Translations under genes and position numbers: made by a program
Notes under the pieces: generated by a model
The model's database searches: none
Seen by the model: only the letters and a program-made list of their open reading frames with translations
Told to the model about the DNA's origin: nothing
Assembly: GCA_030144725.1 (NCBI GenBank)
Contig: JASKMD010000012.1
Span: 2,223,649-2,287,648 of the forward strand
Direction of reading: 5' to 3'
From: Haematococcus lacustris
Taxonomy: Eukaryota; Chlorophyta; Chlorophyceae; Chlamydomonadales; Haematococcaceae
DNA: 64,000 nt
Shown: positions 63,554 to 64,000 of the stretch, one piece after another
Numbering within the stretch: the stretch's first letter is position 1
Layout: the number at the start of each line of letters is the position of its first letter

Positions 63554-64000
63554 CTGAGGGTAACACAGCAGCCAGCTGCACTGTAGCTGACAACGCACAA
63601 CAAGGGCACATGACTACGCCGCAGCCATTGCACACCAATGTTGTGGCCAAACCTCAGCATGTCCAGTGCCCTGCTGCCCCAGGCACCAGGCTGGCCTTTG
63701 CTCAATTGAATGAGACGCAGCCCAGCTGGCAGGGGCGGCGTCACCAGACTAGGCAACAAGCCAGGCTGGTCCTAGTTGGTGGCCCACTGCCTGAACAGGC
63801 ATCTGTGGCAGTGCTGTCAGACACATCATAGGGTCCTAAGTGTGAACTAACGTGTGTCCACCACTAGCAGAGGGGAAAGGGGCAGCCAAGCAGCCTCACG
63901 GCTGACGGCCTAAGCAGCATTACCCTCACCATGGATGCACAGATGCAACTGTCAACATTTGCCTTTGGGAATTTGAATTTGAAAAAAATCAAATCTACCC
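63554..64000 (-). other. Probable intron of the E2 gene
   Basis: A good acceptor (CCCTCAG|GTG) precedes the 63553 exon. I find no upstream exon text (the conserved block before VPAAN) in the remaining bases, so the next exon is outside the window. Confidence 0.5.

Overview
The window is nuclear DNA from a volvocine-type green alga. The codon use is GC-rich, the genes are broken into many short exons with GT-AG introns, CAG/CTG and G-rich tandem repeats are abundant, and a TGTAA poly(A) signal follows one gene. The repeat families and their protein remnants most resemble Haematococcus lacustris; that species call is recognition from memory, not a database result. One 500-base assembly gap (33920-34419) splits the window.

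Seven host genes can be rebuilt by joining exons in phase. From left to right they are: a cyclophilin-40 peptidyl-prolyl isomerase (151-5386, +); the SM protein VPS45 (13859-20056, +); a MYND-zinc-finger ubiquitin-specific protease with a long C-terminal extension (22279-30464, +); a low-complexity protein with a plastid/thylakoid-like leader (33807-30803, -); an expansin-like double-psi beta-barrel protein (36139-40062, +); the ribosome-biogenesis factor AATF/BFR2 (46137-43810, -, 5' end open); and a membrane-anchored GT4-type glycosyltransferase (53343-61339, +). An eighth, the dihydrolipoamide acetyltransferase (E2) of the pyruvate dehydrogenase complex (63553-62098, -), runs off the right edge. 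The genes are unrelated housekeeping functions with no operon logic.

The space between and inside the genes is rich in mobile DNA. A structurally complete PIF/Harbinger transposon (47930-51097) carries both its DDE transposase and its Myb-like partner, and has a TAA target duplication. A TA-flanked element with 24-bp inverted repeats (11875-13585) has been filled by about 1 kb of GGGGGT/GGGGGA minisatellite. A hAT-like element (41739-43424) carries a BED-type zinc finger remnant, and a 0.6-kb retroposed sequence (10110-10704) has a 12-bp target duplication. At least nine remnants belong to two subfamilies of TnpB/Fanzor-like (eukaryotic RuvC nuclease) proteins: subfamily A on the + strand (20.5-21.7, 46.8-47.7 and 51.9-52.9 kb) and subfamily B on the - strand (1.9, 5.6-6.3, 35.6, 43.5, 53.6-54.6 and 60.0-60.9 kb).

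The most interesting signal is this Fanzor-like family. Its copies together show a RuvC-I motif (DPGKTN), an E-x-R-T-S block in which the usual first Cys pair of the zinc ribbon reads V-S-S, and a RuvC-III motif (DRD-x2-AALN). Just downstream of the reading frames lie small hairpins that keep pairing while changing sequence, as expected of a guide-RNA scaffold. All copies here are deleted or frameshifted.
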